A stretch of DNA of 64,000 bases from Euglena gracilis (Eukaryota > Euglenida > Euglenophyceae > Euglenales): contig CP154954.1 in NCBI GenBank assembly GCA_039621445.1, positions 55,424,838 through 55,488,837 of the forward strand. The letters run 5' to 3'. Within the stretch, counting starts at the first letter, position 1. Every line of letters begins with the position of its first letter. Under the pieces are notes generated by a model. That model was given only the letters and a program-made list of their open reading frames with translations. It was not told the origin of the DNA and searched no databases. A program made the translations under genes and the position numbers. Shown in pieces: positions 27,901 through 41,000 of the stretch.

Positions 27901-30266
27901 ACTTAGGGCCGACCAGGACCGACCAGGGCCGACCAGGAGCGACGATGATTTTCAGGACCCCCGCAGGTGGGGGTTCCGACCAGGGCCGACCAGGGCCGAC
28001 TTGCATGTGGTTGGCCGACCGAAGGGAAATGGAGGAATTCGGCAGCTTTCCCTCTGGGACAAGCACCTGTGATGATGCTGGGCGATGTTGGGCGATGCAG
28101 GGCGATGCTGGGATGCTGGATTCTTGGAGACCAGAGGTGGGGTTCCGATGCTGGGCGATGCTGGGCGTTGCTGGGCGATGCTGGGCGATGCTGGCTTTTT
28201 TTTGTATAATTTGAAGAATTAAACCCATTTTTTTGGATAATTTTCTCACAAATCTCTAATTTTACACCCATTTTGTCCATTAAAATCTCTAGTTTTACAT
28301 TGGAAAAATTTTTCCGCCTCCGCCAAGGCGTAAAAATACAGTTGTTGACAAAAAATGCAAAAGTGAGCTGGAAAGATTTTTTTTTTAATTTGGAAAATTC
28401 CTCGTTTTGACCCCAATTTATCCCATTAGACAAAAACTTAAACCATTGGAAAAAAAGGTGTAGTGGCGGTCCCACGGTGCTCGGCAAGCTTTGGGCTTGG
28501 TGGACATCCGTTGCGATTTGCGCAAACCTCCACACAAAACAAATGAAAATCGAATATGTGGACGTGACGTGAAACCAGAAAAAACATGCAGTGCATGATG
28601 GAGGCGTGGGTGACTGTTGCATTGGCCTAATGGACACACCCTTGCATGGTAAAATTTGTTTTCTTGAGCATCTGCGTATCAAAAAGTGGCCAAAAGCAGT
28701 CAAAAGTGGCCAAAATTTTCCAAAAGTTTCCATAAGGACCTCAAAAGCGGCAAGGGTGGCCAATGGTCGGTTATCGCTTCGACGGGGGGCTGGCCGGCCC
28801 CCGGGCCACCTTCACTGCCCACCCCTGCCGGCGCCTCCAGCCGTTCATCCCGGACCAGCTGCTGGCCCAGCTCCGGGCCCCCCGCCCGCAGGACGAAGTG
28901 CCCCAGCCTGGGCTGGACCTCCACTTTTGGGGAACTGGCGCAAAAATTGCTGGGGGCTTAACCCCCCGAATAGACCCCCCCCCCCCGGTTTTCGACACTC
29001 TTTCTGAATAGCAGCCCCTGAATAGTCGGCCCCCCCCGTGGATTGTCTGTCAATTTGGATGGCAAGTGCTTTGGCTTCTTCGACCATTGGTAAAATGCGG
29101 GTTGGGTGAGTTTACCTTCAGTGATCCAGTGCATCCACGACAGTCTCATTTGCAGCAAATTTGACACCCACAATGAAATTTCTTTGATGATGCTCGGACC
29201 CCCTGGTTTTCGACCACTTTTCCGAATAGAAGCCTCCCCCCCCCCCGAATAGAAGCCTCCCCCCCCCCCGGCTTTCAACCAGCATCCCAAATAGCAGCCC
29301 CCGGGGGATTCTATTCAGGGGGTTCAGGGGGTTGCTCCAATCGAAGTGGACCCACCTGGCGGGCAGCAGCCGGGACCCCCCTCCCCCCGACCCCCCTCAT
29401 CCCGCCCGGTTTTTCTAATTTTGAAGCCGCCCGAGGCTGGATGGGGCCAAATGTTTCGCTTTGGGATGTGAAGGTGGGTGAACTGGGTCGGATTTGGGCT
29501 GTCCGGGGCAAATTTGGGTCAAAAGATCGGCTTCTTGCAGAATTCACATTTTTGGGGGGGTTGCAGGTTCGGTTTTACGGCATTTGGGTTTGGTAGGAAT
29601 GGCCGGACCCAAGTCCACCTCAGGGGCTGCTCTGCCCTAGAAGGGCTGCTGGACCGGGCCAAGACAGAAGACACGTCAGCGTGCACAGAGCGGACCGTCT
29701 CCTCCTCAACATTGACTCTGCCCCTTCCTGAACAGCACGCAGCAGGATCACTCTCCCATCAAAAGACACACGACACATCCACATGTGAGAACACATGTGC
29801 TTGTGCGCATGAACCAGAGGTTGGTGCTTATCCTGGAATGAATAACTATGGAATTTTGTATTATTATGGATAAGCCCAAAATCCCCAAAACGGATGATCA
29901 CAGATAACTGCAACAACTACGGATGACCAAAATTTTGGACATTTTTGGCATTTTCTGACTTCTTTTAGCCATTTTTGGCCATCTTTGGCCATTATTTTTG
30001 GCCATGCTGCCGGTGGGACCAGTGATATTAATCGTCACATTGCCTCAAAAATGCTTAAAAGGAGAGAAATGTCAGCAGAAAAAAATGCCAGAAACGACCA
30101 AAAGAAGCCAAAAGCGGAAGTAAATGACAAAAGGGTCAAAGTGTCAAATATTATCAGGAATGGTCAAAAACAGCGGTCAGGAAAACCAGTGGTCAGAAAC
30201 AGCCAAAACTGGCAAACGTAATTATTTCTGGATGGATTTCCTCAACCAACACCTGCATAAGCACTT

Positions 30267-30333
<67 letters not shown>

Positions 30334-32033
30334 TCTTGACGACCTCCGCCCCATCCATCGACACACTCTCATTCCCCTTCAGGGAGCCTTCACAAAGAAG
30401 CTTGCTGGGCAATGGCACCACCCCCGACCAGCCCCGCCGGCCCAACCCGCACCGACGCCAACTGCCTGAACAACGCTGCCCCACTTGCCTCGCAGTGGAC
30501 CTGCCCTTCCTTGTCTCACACTGGGGGGCGGGGGGTTTTGTTTTTACGTATGGCTCAAAGTGGGAAGTGGTCAGGCGGTGAGGGGAGTTGGAGTCTCAGT
30601 TCGGACCATTACCCCCCCCCCCCTATGTCCAACGACCCCCCTATGTCCAACGACCACCCCCCCGGTCAGAGGACACCTTTTTGGAGGTTTGGCAAAAATT
30701 TTGGTCCCGGCACAAAGCGCCGGGCCGAAAATTTTTGTGCCCCAAATCGGTCAAAAATTGGCCAAAATGCCGTTTTTGGCACTTTTTGGACAAAAATTTG
30801 TCAAAATTGCCCAAAATTTTCGGCGCAAAGCGCTGGAAGGGAAAATTTGACCTTATTTGCGGGGTGGGGTCCCGATCACCCGCCAACATTTTTTTTGACC
30901 CCTTGTCCAACGACCACCCCCCCGGTCAGAGGACACCTTTTTGGTCACTACCCTATGTCCAACGACCACCCCCCCGGTCGGAGGACAGAGGTTACTGGTC
31001 GTTGGACATAGGGGGGGGGAGGGTACTCGTTGTTTTAAGGGCATATGACCCCTCCGGGAAACTGTACTCCCCAAAAGCTGTCTTGGAGTACCTGCCAACC
31101 TGTCTTTCTGGAAATGGGTCTCCTTTTCTTGTTCTTTCGATTATTTCTTTGATAATTTTTTGAGAGTTTTTTTTTGTTGAAGGAAAGCAATTTTGCAGAC
31201 ACCCCCGGGATACCACCCTCTGGTCCCAAATTTGCTGACCTGTTTTGCAGGGATGTGTCTCCTACACCTTGGGTACCAAAGTGACATTCTCTTTGAATGA
31301 ACACCAAACCAAAACGTTTTTCCCCGCCAAAAATAAGCTAAAAGGCGTGTTCACCCCCAATACCGAAATTTCATTGAACAGCTTTATGGGTCCACACCCA
31401 CAACACTGGCCTGCACCGCAAACCCCCTGCCCCAAGTTCCCCACCCCCATTGGCTTCAGAAGCACGGCCCGCCGATGCGCTGGCGGCAGCCGGTCGGCGC
31501 CGGGCCCCGCCCTCCGACCCGCTGCGGCGCGGCCCACCCGCCGACGCAGCGCGCCGGCCCCGCGGCGGCCAGCCCCCCCGCCCCCGCGGCGGGGCCCGAC
31601 GACCGCGTCCGCCGGACCTGCCTGGGCCCTCCCTGCCTGTGCCTCGGTGGGCCATTGCCCGTTTTGTTTTGGGGCCGCTGGCCGGGGCTGGGGAGCCGAG
31701 AATGCCACTGCCATGGGCGGTGGGGGCCACTGCACTTTTTTTTTTTGGGTGAGTATGTCTTCGTTCCAGCAGCTGTTTCCATCGGAGCGATGGAGTGGGG
31801 TGTGTGACAAATTCCAGGGGTCTGTGGGCGTCAAGAAGGTTGGCTGAAAAATGTATGGCTGGTAAATGTATGGCTGGTAAATGTATACACTCACCCACCC
31901 ACCCAAACCCTCCCACACCCACCCACTCACCCATGCACGCACGCACACACACACACATGCACCCATGCGCGCGCACAAACAAAGAGGGACTGTGCGTGTG
32001 TGTGTGCGTGCGTGCATGGGAGTGTGTGTGTGT

Positions 32034-32088
<55 letters not shown>

Positions 32089-35000
32089 CGTTATAACCAC
32101 CAACGCGAGCAGTGGTTTGACCCAGGGGTGGATTGTTTCTCTTCCATCAATTGAAAGAAAAACTCATGCGGCTGAATTCGCATTTACCCCCCCCCCTGTC
32201 CAACGACCGGGCTTGTCTAACGACCACCCCCCCCCCCGGTCAGAGACGATATTTTTGTATACGATGTTGGTTCGACCAAAATTGCTAAAAGTTGACTAAA
32301 AACAGTCAAAATACCCCAAAATGGCTTAAAATGGCCAAAGGATGGCCAAAAGTGCTAAAATGGTCAAAGGATGGCCAAAAGTGCCCAAAAAGTTGCCAAA
32401 AAATAGCAAAAAAGTAAGGCAAAAATGCCAAAAGTAACCAAAAACAGCCTAAAGTGGCCAAAAACGGGCAAAGGGGCCAAAGTGTGGCCAACAGTTGCCA
32501 AAAGTGGCCAAAAGCGACCAAACATGGATAAAAGTGGCCAAAAATGCCTAAAAATTCTCAAAAGCGCCTAAAAAATGTCCAAAAATGGCCAAAAGTGGCC
32601 AACCATAGTCAAGATAGTAGCATAAATGGCCAAAGACAGCCCAAAAATGGCCATATACCCCATCTATTGGTCGGAGACGAACATTGGCCATTTCAGTTAC
32701 CGCCCCCCCCCCCGGTCAGAGACGAACATCAGTGTCGTTGGACAACATCAGTGTCGTTGGGGGGGGGGGAGGTTTTTCGTGCTGTTTTGCGCATATTCGC
32801 AAATTAAAAAAATTCTGAATTTTGGCTCTGTACCCGGGGTGGTTTGAAAACACGGTGGCAAGAGAGTGCAAAAAAATGAAACCACTGGGACCCCCCCCGG
32901 GAGTGAAAACAAACAAGCAGCAAAGGAATGTGGGACCTTTGCTTCTCTTGTTGCTCTTTTCGACTGGATCAGCGGGATGTCGGGAAACACAATTTGGTGG
33001 ATTTGTCACACCATTTAGCGACGGCATCAATTCATGGGTGCTAAAGCGTGCACAAACAAAATTGTGTTTTTGGGTTCAGAAAGTCGATAATTGGTGTGAC
33101 AAAATACACAACCGACAAACACTGGTAAACATTGGTGGTTCATGTGTGCTAAAGTGCGCATCATGTTGTTAGTGGGCACCAAGGCGCAAATGAACCGCCT
33201 GCAGAAATTCCTTGCTGTAAACCTTTCGAAGCCTAACGCTGTGGCCGCCAAATTGAACTTTTCTGTGTCAAATGGGGGCCCGCCTGCGTACGTACATGTT
33301 CATCCGCATCGGATGGGCTGATGACGGCGCCCCAACCTGCTGCCTTGTCACATAGGTGGCTCTCTGCAATGTTGGGAACGCCTCGAACCCTTTCAGCGCT
33401 GCCACAGGGGGAAGTGCAACAGCTTTCCCTCTGACGTGGACTCCACAGTCCATTCACACGTCGGAATGGGACTACGCCAGGTTTGCGTGCCGGACCGACC
33501 TGGACGAGGAGGTTGTGGGGACGATGGCCACGCTGGTGACCGCCCATGTGGTGACGGCGGCGAAGGCCCACGGGGCGACCAGTCCAGAATGGCAACTGCG
33601 CAAGCCTTTGAACTGGTTATTTTGAACCTGGAGAGTTGGTGTCATCCATTGGACAGGTGCAAACCTCCCCGTTGCACTGGGGACCTGCCCAGGGTTCGAT
33701 AAAATGAGTCTGTACGGTGTTTAGGTGGGGGGGGGTGTTTCCCCCCACCCGTCCTGCCAAGGGGGGTCCGGACCGACCCCAGTGGGGGCCTGGGACCCCC
33801 CAAAAGGTCAAAATTTTCCTTCTTTGACAATTTTTTTTGCATTTTTTGACAACTCTTTTTTTATCCGAAAAGTGGCCAAAATGACATTTTTGGCTATTTT
33901 GGGGGTCAAAATTTTTCAGCCCAGCACGAAAATGGGCCACCCAGACCGCTGTCTAGATGGGCGGGGGGGGGGGGGGGCTGCTGGACCAGGGGGTTGTCCG
34001 GACCCCCTCCGGTGGGGGGGGCCGGACAACCCCCCCACCTGCCCTTATGTCGAAGCCTGGATCTGCCCCACCCCCACCCTGTTGGCATTTTTCGTCTTGC
34101 ACCCCAAGGCTCATTATTAGGGCTATGCCAGATGACAGTTAGTTTGTGTTTGTGCGTTGCTCGTTTGTCGTTAATTGTTCGTTGACTGCATCTGGAAATT
34201 GCAAACTCATTTGGTGAATAATGGTGCCAAATAGTTATACTGCAAGCAATTCTATGGTGCCCCCCCCCCCCCGACTGCTGGAAGAACCGGCTTTTTTCAA
34301 CCTTCCAACCATTTGGGGAGGTTCACGCAACAGTGTGGGGCAGGGGGAGGGAATGAACAGCGAATGATTGGCTGCCGAGGAAAATTAGCGCGGCCCATGC
34401 AATCACACATAGTTAGTTTGTTGCAAGGTTCGCGTTGTTTCAAATTGGCGTCTCCCAAATGACCAAATGACTAAACCTTCTGCTCATACTCCAACTCCTG
34501 GGAATCACTAACTGAATTTACGGGCTGAACCCCCCCCCCCCCGGATCCCGGAAGTGCGGCGCATCACCAATAGTGCCGGGCCACCCCCGGAAAGGGATGC
34601 TAGATTGGGTGGGATTTCTGTCCATTGACCTTCAGTGTCAACCCACCGACCCCCGGCTGGGTTTGGTCGGACTCAGCTCTCCACCCACCAGAGCAACCTA
34701 AACCCAGGGGTGCTTTTTTTCCCTGGAAAGAATCTGCCGAATAAATCTCCTCTGCCTTGGGTGGTTGCGCGCAGAGGCAAACTAACCTGCAAGAAATATT
34801 TGGAGCTGTCTCAAAGTGGCAGGCTCAGCTCCCCTTCCCTTTGCCTGGTTCAGCCAGCCAGATGTCTCCGCCTCCCCAAACCAGAGATTATTTTCAAAGT
34901 TTCATGATCCGGGGGGGGGGGGGTCCCACCCCGCCCCTTAGGGGGCCTCGGGGGGGGGGGGGGCCCGGGGGGCAACATTTGGGGGGTCAACATTGGTCCT

Positions 35001-38000
35001 TGCATCATCCGTCCGTGGTCGTCGCTCCCTTTCTGGCCTGGGGACGACCATTGACAAAGTGACATATGACACTGTCGCACTCCACTGGAACGTGTCGCAG
35101 AACGCCGCTGGCGCACCGCTGCACGCCACCACCCTGGCAATGGAGCAGGCGGTTGCTCGCGTTTTCCTGACACTCTGTATTACTATTTTTTCCCTCAGAT
35201 ATTTGGTACGAGTGTTTGGCAACACACATGCAAATGCTTACCATGGCCACAGTCTCCTCCAAAGATGAATTTGCCTCCCAACAGAGTGACAGCCCATTGG
35301 CTTCACGTGCTTGATCCATTCCACAGTATTTTCTGTCGTTTCACTGTAGTGGCAATGGTTCTCGCTGCCATTCTGCAATCGCCTGTGCGAGAGCTACTCC
35401 AGACGAAGGACATCCTACCGCCGGCTTGCCAGGGGACTCTCCGCCCGGGCATTTGAGGTGGACGAGCAAACATGGGCCCAGGCTTCTCGGGTGCCACTTG
35501 GCTGTGCTGGTTTCTTTTTGTGGATGCATGTATTGGTGTTTCACAGAGACATGAGGATGCAATCGGAGGTGAAAGGGTATTTGCACACATTTAGGCGGCG
35601 GATCTCGCACTTTAGCTATTTTTTTGGTCGGATGTCCGAATTGTCACACGTGTCAAAAAATTTGATTTGGTGCCTGCGTCACAGGAACTTTGAGTGAGAG
35701 CGAGCACGACTTGACAAGATCTGACTGAATTGTCATGTTTGGCCCTGTCACTACCTCCCCCCCCCCTTGTCGTTGACACGGCGTGTCGTTGACACACCCC
35801 CCGTGTCAACGACACTTTTCTGGAACACTACCTATTGAATCACAGTGACATTGACATGGCGTGTCATTGACACACCCCCCCGTGTCAACGGCACTCTCCT
35901 GGAACATTGGCGTGTCAACGACAAGGGGGGGGGGGAGGTACCACAGGGCGGTCCTTAAGGGACAGGAAAGTTTTTTTATTCTATTTTCTTAAGGACCGCC
36001 CCCCTTTCGGCCAAAGGGCCGACCAAGAAGTCCAAAAAACACATTTTTTGCTGATTTGGGTGGATGGGCGATGGTCCAAGGATACCAAGAGTCAGTTTTT
36101 TTTCTTGATGTCGACCTGTTGTCGCCGAAGAATGCCAAATTTCTTTGCCCATTTTCCTTTCTATTTTCATTGAGTGTGCTGGGACAGCGGAGTTTTTTTT
36201 ATTTATTTGCTTAAGGACCGCCCTGCACTACCAGTGCTTTTTCCGCTTCTGCTGTGAGTTGTTTTTGTGGTGTGTTGATGAAAATCCACAGATTGAGCCC
36301 CCCAAAGTGCAAAAAAAACAACAACAACAAAAAACACAAAAAAAATCACCAAATCCCCGATGCCCACACCTCTCATTTTGCCTGGTGCAGCTCTCCTCCC
36401 CCGCTTGCCCAATTTGCTGGCGTGACTCCCGGGGTTTTTGACGCATTTTTTGTTTGGGCTTGTGTTTGGTTTCAATGTTTTTTTTTCCCCATGGCACAGG
36501 GAACAATAATGGGGAAATGAGGATTTTTCTACAATGTTTTTTTTGTGAAGATTGGACGATTGGTGTTTAGGGGAAGTTCAGTCGTGTCGCTTGGCAGGGT
36601 TACAGGGAAGGAGGGCATGTCCGGGGTGTTTGTCAAAGGTTTTGGATGGTGCAGGGAAAGTGGTCCTAAGGGGAGGGAAGGGTCGTGAATCTCCATCGAA
36701 CTTGCAGTGGTAATGTGCCAAATTGGGTTGTATTGCATCCAGAGAGAGGATCATTTCCTTGAAAATGATTCGTTGCAGCCATCGTCTGAACAAAAGAGAG
36801 CATAGCATGTCAATGTGTTCAAATGCGCACGTCGACCACTTCAGCGTCCCCTGAACAATGGTTGTATATTCCCACGATTTACACAGCTGAAAACGGTGCA
36901 AAGAACGCCTTGAGTCGGCGTAGATAATGAGGTCGGTTTGCGCAAATGCCCACACCATCGCTGCGCGCATTTGTGCAAACCGACCTGATTTTGATTTATG
37001 CAAACGTTGGGTGGGAACAGGATCAAGCATCACGGCCACGCATTGCTCCCATGAAAATTTCTACACAACGACAGCCGGAAGGGCTCACAACACAGTCTCA
37101 CTCTGAAAGACACAAAATTGTATTGAAAGAGAATATTTTATTTTTTACAAATGGTTGGGTTTGTGTGAAAGTATTGTATTTCACACCTGGATATTTTGCA
37201 CAAAAATGGTGTGTTGTATGTTTTTGAGGGGGAAAATGAGATAGCATCGGCAAGGGGGGGGGACAGAAAAAAATTCCCGGTCGAGGTCACAGAAAGGTTC
37301 CACATACGTAATTTTTGACATTCTGGAAGTTGTAATTTTTGAATGTGTCGAACAGTCACAGAAAGTTAAACCCCCTGAATCATACCCCCCAAACACCCTC
37401 CCAAATAATACCCCCCAGCGACTTTACACAAAATCCGAATTCTAGACCCCCCAAATGCCCTGAGCTCGAACGTGGCTTTTTTGCCACCTGTAAGGACACA
37501 AAAAAACGCCAATTTTTTTGAAATAATTTTTTTTGCCCACAAAAACCAGTCATCTTGAGGAGGGTCCTGAAAAGGGTCATTTTTGGGAAACATGGGCATT
37601 TTAGGGGTGTTTCTTCAGGGATCCCGTTTTCCAACGCAAAAATTCAAATAATACCCCCCCCCCCCCCCGAACAGTGGCCCCCTTTGAGATTTTAATTGAG
37701 TATCCAAAGAATAGCCCCATGAGGCTATTTGTCGGGGGGGGGGGGTTACGTCGTCAATCCCTCCCGCAAAAATGATCAGCCGTGAGCGTTGAGGATGACA
37801 GATACCATGGAGTGGAGACAAGGTATCGAGCATGTTCTACTAAACGTGTTGCATGACCTAAAACAGGATTTCTTCACCATGCAATAGTTGCAATGGTTTT
37901 GCACCCACCACCCACACTAGTCAGTGTGCGAAAATGCACATGCTAACCGTTAAAGACCTCCATTTACAGAGGTAAAAACAAAGGTTCATTTCTAAGCCAC

Positions 38001-41000
38001 CGTTCTTCGTCAGACACTGGATATATTAACCATTCAAAAACCTTTCTCCCTCCTTTTCCTTCTAGAACCAAAAAAGGTGTCACGTTTCATGTGTTATTAT
38101 AAGAATTTGGAGTATGGTTTTTAAATTGCAGATGAATCAGGCATTGGCCAGTGCGCGCATTTGCACACATTGACCATTTGCACATTTGTGCACATGTTAT
38201 TTCCGTGAGTGGTTGGCAGCAAATGCGCACATCGACCACTCACAAAAACAAGTGGTCGGATGTGCGTGAATGTGCACGCCAATCATTTACAGAATTGCAC
38301 AGGTGGTCGGCGAGCACAAATGCTCAAATCGACCCTCATTTCATAAAGATGGTGTTGTAATGTCACACGAACGTTCTGTTTGGCACATGCATATTTCGTT
38401 CTATTACATGTGCATTAAATGTGCTAATTATGCGCAGTGCCCTGATAAATGCGCACCCCAAAGGATCCGAAACCATTTTCCTAAAAAGTGCGCACCCCCA
38501 CAAAAGAGAAACTGCTGTCACATCTCAGGTCAGTTCATTGGACAGGCTTGAGAATTTTCCTTCTCAGAACTGTCCTCTTCCGACCAAATACTTCCACCAT
38601 CCCATCAAACCCAAATTTGACACACAATCATTTGCCTCATTGCTTGGCATCACAAGAATGGGAAAATGAAAAAGAGTTGCGGAAAACTAATTATTTTGTG
38701 TTTTGCCCAAATATGTGTGCAGTGCCCCAATGGGTGTGCATGCCTTCGGGGTCCAAAACTATGTCCTTAAAATGTGCACACCCATGCACTTTTTAAGGGG
38801 GTCATGTCCACCCCCCAGGTCAGAGGACACCATTTCAGAGGTTTGGTCAAAATTTCGTCCTGGCGCTCCAATTCTGCCGCCCAAAGTCAGACAAAAGTTG
38901 CTAAAGTGCCACTTTGGGCAAAAAAAATTGTTAAAGTTGCCAAAATTTTGGCGCAAAGTGCCAGAAGAAAAATTTGACTATTTAGGGGGGGGGTCCCGGA
39001 TGGGGACACGCTTTCGGTCAGAACCTTGTGTCCAACGACCAACGGCCCCCGGAGGACCCCCCCCTTCCCCTGTCGGAGGACAGAGGGTATTGGTGGTTGG
39101 GCATGGGGGGACAGTTTTCAGTTGTGGATGACAATCGCTTTTTCCACAAATGTCCGTCCGTGGCTCCTCATGGGAGTGGGCCATGGCGTTTGTACCGTGG
39201 CGACGGTCAGTGCGGCGGGACAGCGCTTCTTTGTGGTTGGGGGCCGGGAAGTGATGGCAGCGGTGGAGACAGTGATGCGAGAGCTGGCCGTCCCGGTCGG
39301 GTGCCAAGTCCTGCTCACCAACACGGTGCAGCAAGAGGTGTGCGATGTGTATATGTGTCATGGGTATGGGCATGGAGATGGTATGGGTATGTTATGGGTG
39401 TGTCTGCTGTGTGTATGCCTGCATGCACATATGAATGTATGTGTGTGCTGATATTTTGATCTCAACAACTCCAGGTTTGTGAACGTCATCAAGAACTTCT
39501 ATCACAGCCTCCCCCCACTCCGCATTTTGCGTGTTTTTGTCTTTTGGTTTTGCCTTATATTTCTCGTCATCATCACTTTCTTTTTGGAGTACACTAAATT
39601 TCCAGTTACTTTCTTTGTATCAAAAATTTTTTCATTGCTGCGTTTGCATTATTCTCAGTTTGTACAGGTTGGATTCATTGACCCAGAGGCAAAGACCAAT
39701 TTCAGGTTGACACTTGCTGAGGTTGACACCTGCTGTAATGCAAGTTGAGTTCCCAGAACTTCCTGAAAACACTCCCAATACAAAGCCAAGGAACAGATAT
39801 ACAATCCAAAACCTCCGCAGAAGGGAATGTTTTAAAAGAAATTTCAAAGTCATTATGGCATTTCAACTCCTTCCCACATGACCGGTCAAAAGTGAAAGCA
39901 AAGTAAAAAAAAGTTCAAAGATGAAAAGCAAGTATTTCGGTGACTGGCATGGGTGTAGTGTGCACCCCCCCCCCAAAAATCATCTGCATGCCTTGCCTGT
40001 GTCCCTGCAATCAAAACACAGAAAAAAAGCTACCCGCCCAAGCTCAATTGTGGCCATCCTGCGAGTCTGGAAGCAGGCTTCTTTTAAGGAGGTCAGCAGG
40101 CACTGGGTCTAAATCAAACCCCCCGGGGGGAAGTGCCTGCTATGGCAGGCATCACACAGCACAAGGCACCTCCCCGGCGTTGGTAAAACGAAGCCTGTCC
40201 ACAAGTGTGTGCCAGCCAATTGATGACTGATGCCTGTGCCAGTGTAAACCACCCAATCCGGCCGTTTGGCGTGTCGGCTGCCGCTCAGGTGCAGTACGCC
40301 TTCCGGTGCTTCCCCCGCCTGTGGTACCGCGACATCCTGATGTGGGAGCCCGTGGAAGCCCGGCGCGCCAGCCGCACGGACGAATGGATGTACGAGCTCC
40401 GGGCAGGGCTGAACAGGAACCCCGGAAGGCCGGTGGGGCGCCCCCCACTCGCTCCATGGCACCAATTTTTTTTGTCAAAAATTTGCTTTGGCCCCGAAGG
40501 AACTTTCCGAAGAATGATACGGTGAGTGGGTGGGGTCCGTCCCCCACCCCAACCGGGTGGGTCGACCCCCTCCATCAGACCTTCCTGGACAGCCCTGGCA
40601 GCAGAACATGGACGCCAAGGAGGAGGGGTACAGTGGCAAGGTGCTCCAGGAGGTGTTCCTGCAAGCCAACGCTGGGGGACGTTCTGTGGGGTGCTGGGTG
40701 CCGAAACCAAATGTTGCGCAAAGTAATTGTCACTGCATTTGGTCGGGCACGTTTAGATTCTTTTCTGTATCTTTTGCTGCCGTCATTTCTGGTCCAAATA
40801 CCTTTTTAAAAAAGTTTGAGCTTCTTTTTTTTAAAAATTGCAGTTAGATGTGGCAGCATGTGATTTGTATGGGGCACAGGTGAGGTGTTAAATATTTGCA
40901 TATTTTTCATTCACCCTTCTCCTGGATGCTTTGTGTTGAACTGCTCAATGTTCCCCTGGTGATCAAATGCTTCTTCAGCCAGAAGCGACCCTGCTCGGGG

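Larger units (their letters stand above)
28898..33355 (+). other. Intronic region with repeats, possible missing exons
   Basis: It contains C-run hairpins (28966-29325), a partial GGATAAC repeat (29820-29930), GGCCAAAA minisatellites, (CA)n, a hairpin MITE and element-2-related sequence. Two GC-rich islands, 30380-30470 and 31440-31640, could be exons of a proline-rich linker. I cannot fix their frame. Confidence 0.4.
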
